NCBI GenBank assembly: GCA_947460445.1
Contig: CANHHS010000064.1
Coordinates: 1-8,643, forward strand
DNA length: 8,643 nt
Direction: 5' to 3'
DNA from: Opitutia bacterium
GTDB lineage: Bacteria; Verrucomicrobiota; Verrucomicrobiia; Opitutales; UBA953
Both the position numbers and the translations under genes were made by a program. Shown in pieces: positions 6,729 to 8,643 of this stretch (the stretch's first letter is position 1; each line of letters opens with the position of its first letter). The notes beneath the pieces were generated by a model. That model made no database searches. It was not told where the DNA came from and saw only the letters and a list, made by a program, of their open reading frames with translations.

Positions 6729-7459
6729 GTTCATCCCTCCGCATACTCCTCAACGGTGCCAAAGGCCGTATGGGCCAAGCCATCACTGAGGCTGCGAAAG
6801 CTGCAGGAGCAACGGTCATCGGCATCGATCAAGGCGACGATGCCTCCGCCCACATTGGTAAAGTCGACGTGGTCATCGATTTCTCATTTCACGCTGCTAC
6901 CGTTAGCCTTGCTGAGCTGTCGGCCAAAAACGGCAAGCCGCTCATCATCGGCACAACGGGTCACACCGATGCCGAGAAAGCAGCCATCACTAAAGCCGTC
7001 AGTAGCATTCCCGTTGTCTGGGCTGGCAATTACTCCATCGGCGTAAACTTGCTCAACGCACTTGTCCGTCGCGCGGCTTCGGTCCTGGGAACGGGCTGGG
7101 ATATCGAGTTAACAGAAATGCACCACCGTCTTAAAAAAGACGCTCCCAGCGGCACCGCCGAAAAACTCTTAGAAATTATTCGCGAAGAACGGAAAATTTC
7201 CGTCGCACAACAACGCCACGGTCGCAGTGGACTCATTGGCGAACGACCTGCCAATGAAATCGGTGTACACGCTCTGCGCGGTGGCGACGTCATCGGCGAC
7301 CACACCGTACTCTTCGCTTCAGAAGGCGAGCGCCTCGAACTCACGCATAAAGCATCCAGTCGGACTATCTTCGCACAAGGTGCTTTACGTGCCGCCTCCT
7401 GGATCGTCGGCAAGCCAGCCAAAGTCTACGGCATGGATGACGTATTGGGGCTTAAGTGA
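6725..7459 (+). CDS. dapB: 4-hydroxy-tetrahydrodipicolinate reductase
   Basis: Reduces the DapA product with NAD(P)H to tetrahydrodipicolinate in diaminopimelate/lysine synthesis. The 244-residue protein starts with a Rossmann motif GAKGRMG (11-17). It continues with VVIDFS (49-54), GTTGHT (76-81), GNYSIGVNLL (101-110), the family signature ELTEMHHRLKKDAPSGTA (128-145) and HALRGGDVIGDHTV (182-195). By alignment to the E. coli enzyme, His133 is the catalytic acid/base region and Lys137 the catalytic lysine. It is shorter than the usual 265-275 residues because the segment between the nucleotide motif and VVIDFS is cut down. That compact first domain occurs in some other phyla, so it is not evidence of damage. 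Overlap with dapA by ATGA implies coupled translation. The repeat stretch before ruvA follows the stop. Confidence 0.96.
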   Translation: MSSSLRILLNGAKGRMGQAITEAAKAAGATVIGIDQGDDASAHIGKVDVVIDFSFHAATVSLAELSAKNGKPLIIGTTGHTDAEKAAITKAVSSIPVVWAGNYSIGVNLLNALVRRAASVLGTGWDIELTEMHHRLKKDAPSGTAEKLLEIIREERKISVAQQRHGRSGLIGERPANEIGVHALRGGDVIGDHTVLFASEGERLELTHKASSRTIFAQGALRAASWIVGKPAKVYGMDDVLGLK

Positions 7460-7514
7460 GTGACTGAAATTCCGGTGACCGATGCGACTACTCGCTGCGC
7501 TCGTTGCCTGGTAA

Positions 7515-7538
7515 AGCTAACAAGCTAGCTAGTTAGCT
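7515..7538. repeat. Inverted repeat downstream of dapB
   Basis: AGCTAAC (7515-7521) and GTTAGCT (7532-7538) are perfect reverse complements around a 10-nt loop that itself contains AGCTAGCT. The words belong to the octamer family seen beyond ruvA (GTTAG/CTAAC). There is no T-run, so it is not a standard intrinsic terminator, although it is the only sizeable hairpin after dapB. Nothing recognisable was seen in 7460-7514. Confidence 0.5.
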
Positions 7539-7548
7539 GATGCCCAGA

Positions 7549-7618
7549 CTTTAGTCCTTCGTCTTTAGTCCTTCGTCCTTAGTCTTCAGCCCTTAGTCTT
7601 TAGCCCTTAGCCCTTCGT
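7549..7618. repeat. Ten tandem degenerate 7-bp units (consensus CYTTMGY)
   Basis: Read in sevens on the plus strand, every unit fits one pattern: CTTTAGT, CCTTCGT, CTTTAGT, CCTTCGT, CCTTAGT, CTTCAGC, CCTTAGT, CTTTAGC, CCTTAGC, CCTTCGT. Most variation is C/T at positions 2 and 7 and A/C at position 5. The array ends 5 bp before the ruvA stop codon, and an imperfect eleventh unit (CTTCCCT) runs into it. The same heptamers recur at 8564-8621 on the other side of ruvA. It resembles, by analogy only, the heptanucleotide STRR repeats of filamentous cyanobacteria. Confidence 0.9.
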
Positions 7619-7623
7619 CTTCC

Positions 7624-8220
7624 CTATCGTCCAAGCGACGCTTTTACCAGCTGATCAGCGGTAGCTGCAGGTCCAACCTTGGCAAGAGCCGCACGGATAA
7701 GCTTGTCGGCATCGACAGCTTTAGTTCCCAACGCAATTAATGCCGCAACAGCATCGTTAGCAGCGGAGGCTGCGATAGGTTTACCAGATGTTCCGGCAGG
7801 AAGGGCAATCTCCCCTAGGGTCATCTTATCGCGTAATTCGAGAATAAGGCGTTCGGCGGTCTTTTTTCCAACCCCAGGACATGAGGCGAGCATGTTGATA
7901 TCACCGGAGGCAATTGCCTGACGGAGCGTACCGAGCGAAAGACGGCTAATAAGATTCAAGGACATCTTCGGACCGATGCCGGAAACCTTCTCGATGAGCA
8001 TGGCAAAGAAATCGCGCTCTTCGGCTGTCGCAAAACCATAGAGCGACTGACTGTCTTCGCGGAAAATTTGATGGGTGTGCAAGAATACATCACTGCCAAC
8101 TTGTCCAAGTCGCTCAGCCGTCGTCACCGGGATCTGCACTTCGTAACCCACGCCGCCGCAGACCACAACAGCCCGAAGGACCGTACAGGCCGCCAACTTT
8201 CCTTGAAGGGAGACAATCAT
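7624..8220 (-). CDS. ruvA: Holliday junction branch-migration protein RuvA
   Basis: RuvA binds four-way DNA junctions as a tetramer and loads the RuvB motor during recombination repair. With ATG 8220 it has 198 residues, close to the usual 190-205, and begins MIVSLQGKL, like the standard MIGRLRG. A GTG three codons upstream (8229) is a less likely start. Domain I (1-63) shows GVGYEVQIP (23-31) and the acidic pin Glu55-Asp56 in FREDSQSLYGF. Domain II has two helix-hairpin-helix motifs: VSGIGPKMSL (79-88) and CPGVGKKTAERLILELRDK (114-132). A low-complexity linker (134-153) leads to RuvB-binding domain III (155-198), with NDAVAALIALG. Neither ruvB nor ruvC is adjacent. The gene is flanked on both sides by repeat-filled intergenic DNA, and its end converges on dapB. 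Confidence 0.96.
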   Translation of the reverse strand: MIVSLQGKLAACTVLRAVVVCGGVGYEVQIPVTTAERLGQVGSDVFLHTHQIFREDSQSLYGFATAEERDFFAMLIEKVSGIGPKMSLNLISRLSLGTLRQAIASGDINMLASCPGVGKKTAERLILELRDKMTLGEIALPAGTSGKPIAASAANDAVAALIALGTKAVDADKLIRAALAKVGPAATADQLVKASLGR

Positions 8221-8234
8221 CAACACCACAAGGC

Positions 8235-8255
8235 AACAGAAAGCCCGCGGGGGCT
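8235..8255 (-). terminator. Short hairpin with T-rich tail in the ruvA leader
   Basis: On the minus strand, AGCCC (8255-8251), loop CCGC and GGGCT (8246-8242) are followed by TTCTGTT. The 5-bp GC stem and T-rich tail resemble a weak intrinsic terminator placed 22 bp before the ruvA ATG. It could end transcription arriving from the right, or attenuate ruvA itself. The T-run is interrupted, so confidence is low. Confidence 0.3.
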
Positions 8256-8277
8256 AAAGACAAAAGATACTCTTAAG

Positions 8278-8298
8278 CCCCTCCCTCCCATAACACCC
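8278..8298 (-). other. Potential G-quadruplex upstream of ruvA
   Basis: On the minus strand (the ruvA sense strand) there are four runs of at least three G: GGG, loop TGTTAT, GGG, loop A, GGG, loop A, GGGG. This fits the usual G3+N1-7 pattern for a quadruplex. It lies about 60 bp upstream of the ruvA start codon, so it would be in the promoter or leader. Confidence 0.5.
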
Positions 8299-8304
8299 AC
8301 AAAT

Positions 8305-8336
8305 AGCTAACCTGCTAACCAGCTAACCCGCTAGCC
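8305..8336. repeat. Octamer array A (four NGCTARCC units)
   Basis: Four consecutive 8-bp units: AGCTAACC, TGCTAACC, AGCTAACC, CGCTAGCC, with position 1 variable. Their reverse complements (GGTTAGCT and similar) are the same family as the octamers at 8500-8555, so this array is that repeat in inverted orientation. Two exact inverted matches to array B exist: 8305-8314 with 8508-8517 (10 bp) and 8314-8324 with 8546-8556 (11 bp). Confidence 0.85.
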
Positions 8337-8354
8337 AGAAAAACACTACAATAG

Positions 8355-8375
8355 CCGTTCAGCTGTTCAGCCGTT
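8355..8375. repeat. Octamer fragment (CCGTTCAG, CTGTTCAG, CCGTT)
   Basis: Two and a half 8-bp units in the same orientation as array B. The unit CCGTTCAG recurs exactly at 8524-8531 and 8540-8547. It lies on the near side of the hairpin module. Confidence 0.75.
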
Positions 8376-8414
8376 GTGCTTCTTCTTAAGTCGTAGTGAG
8401 GCAGATGGCCGAAC

Positions 8415-8489
8415 GCCGTCATAAGCTCGCATGCGAGCTGCCGTCGTAGGGCGAAGCCCGCCGTCATAGGCGACGCAGTCGCCGCCGTC
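8415..8489. repeat. Modular array: GCCGTCRTA spacers alternating with three hairpins
   Basis: Spacer GCCGTCATA (8415-8423); hairpin AGCTCGCATGCGAGCT, a perfect 16-bp palindrome (8424-8439); spacer GCCGTCGTA (8440-8448); hairpin GGGC-GAA-GCCC (8449-8459); spacer GCCGTCATA (8460-8468); hairpin GGCGAC-GCA-GTCGCC (8469-8483); partial spacer GCCGTC (8484-8489). The parts abut with no extra bases. Spacers are conserved, while hairpin stems differ in sequence and length, so stem pairing rather than sequence is what is kept. The last two stems have GAA and GCA loops. A degraded further unit may lie at 8390-8414, where GTCGTA precedes a GGC/GCC pair. Confidence 0.9.
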
Positions 8490-8499
8490 CCTGTCTTTT

Positions 8500-8555
8500 C
8501 TGCTCAGCAGGTTAGCTGCTTTACCGTTCAGCTGGTCAGCCGTTCAGCTGGTTAG
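8500..8555. repeat. Octamer array B (seven units, CYGGTTAG-like)
   Basis: Seven consecutive 8-bp units: CTGCTCAG, CAGGTTAG, CTGCTTTA, CCGTTCAG, CTGGTCAG, CCGTTCAG, CTGGTTAG. The common theme is C-Y-G-K-T-Y-A-G. It begins 10 bp after the hairpin module and is in the opposite orientation to array A. Confidence 0.85.
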
Positions 8556-8563
8556 CTTCACTT

Positions 8564-8629
8564 CTTTAGTCTCTCCCTACTCTTCCTCTTCCCCTTTAGT
8601 CCTTAGTCCTTAGTCTTTAGTCTCTCCCT
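8564..8629. repeat. Heptamer units and a 15-bp direct repeat
   Basis: CTTTAGTCTCTCCCT occurs exactly at 8564-8578 and 8615-8629. Between them, 8594-8621 holds four tandem heptamers (CTTTAGT, CCTTAGT, CCTTAGT, CTTTAGT), the same units as at 7549-7618 beyond ruvA and in the same orientation. The surrounding plus strand is nearly all pyrimidine. Confidence 0.85.
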
Positions 8630-8643
8630 GCCCTTCCCATCCC
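8626..8643 (-). other. Potential G-quadruplex with 2-nt loops at the window edge
   Basis: The minus strand reads GGGATGGGAAGGGCAGGG: four runs of exactly three G separated by AT, AA and CA. This is a compact quadruplex pattern on the same strand as the one at 8278-8298. It reaches the last base of the window, so more G-runs may follow. Confidence 0.5.

Larger units (their letters stand above)
8221..8643. other. Gene-free repeat-rich region upstream of ruvA
   Basis: No convincing coding sequence was found on either strand over 423 bp. The plus strand is strongly pyrimidine-rich at the right end. The stretch contains, in order, a small hairpin, a G-quadruplex-like tract, octamer array A, scattered octamers, a hairpin-and-spacer module, octamer array B in the opposite orientation, heptamer repeats and a second G-quadruplex-like tract. 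The ruvA promoter must lie in here or beyond, but I could not pick out a credible -35/-10 pair. Confidence 0.8.

Noticed and set aside
7460..7548. Intrinsic terminator after dapB
   Set aside because: The only hairpin (7515-7538) is AT-rich with a 10-nt loop and no T-run.
8068..8310. 80-residue plus-strand open frame over the ruvA start
   Set aside because: Antisense to ruvA for most of its length and low-complexity afterwards; no ribosome site or recognisable domain.
8415..8489. CRISPR array
   Set aside because: Conserved units are only 9 bp, the intervening segments are 11-16 bp palindromes rather than unique spacers, and no cas gene is nearby.

Overview
The window looks like ordinary bacterial chromosome carrying eight complete protein genes, the 3' end of a ninth and one tRNA gene. 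It also holds two gene-poor stretches, either side of ruvA, that are filled with short periodic repeats. The best taxonomic guess is Verrucomicrobiota, probably Opitutae. The guess rests on three things: a large PpiD/SurA-like membrane-anchored chaperone that starts with a short cytoplasmic stub and one membrane helix, an unusual DHFR motif, and a general lack of strong Shine-Dalgarno sites. It is an inference from protein style, not a demonstrated assignment.

Layout. Positions 1-198 are the end of thiL (thiamine-monophosphate kinase). It converges on tRNA-Arg(CCG) at 213-284 on the minus strand. Next, all on the minus strand, are an exported protein with a C-terminal NlpC/P60-like (papain-fold) domain at 343-1545 and folA (dihydrofolate reductase) at 1595-2086; folA is transcribed first. 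Divergent from folA is the PpiD/SurA-like chaperone gene at 2177-3847. Its end faces, only 9 bp away, the end of an alpha/beta-hydrolase gene at 3857-4624. The hydrolase overlaps pilT (4621-5727) by 4 bp, so these two form a coupled minus-strand unit. Divergent from pilT, dapA (5790-6728) and dapB (6725-7459) overlap by ATGA and encode two consecutive steps of lysine/diaminopimelate synthesis. ruvA (7624-8220, minus) faces dapB.

Functionally this is a housekeeping mosaic: cofactor and folate metabolism, envelope protein folding and cell-wall hydrolysis, type IV pilus retraction, lysine/peptidoglycan precursor synthesis and Holliday-junction processing. No phage, transposase, CRISPR or defence gene is visible.

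The unexplained part is non-coding. Between dapB and ruvA there is a run of ten degenerate 7-bp units (C-Y-T-T-M-G-Y). The last 420 bp, upstream of ruvA, hold more of the same heptamers, degenerate 8-bp arrays of one family in both orientations, and two potential G-quadruplexes on the minus strand. In the middle is an orderly module in which the spacer GCCGTCRTA alternates with three unrelated hairpins. The two oppositely oriented octamer arrays bracket that hairpin module, which gives the region the look of a composite repeat element. This is the most likely place for something undescribed.
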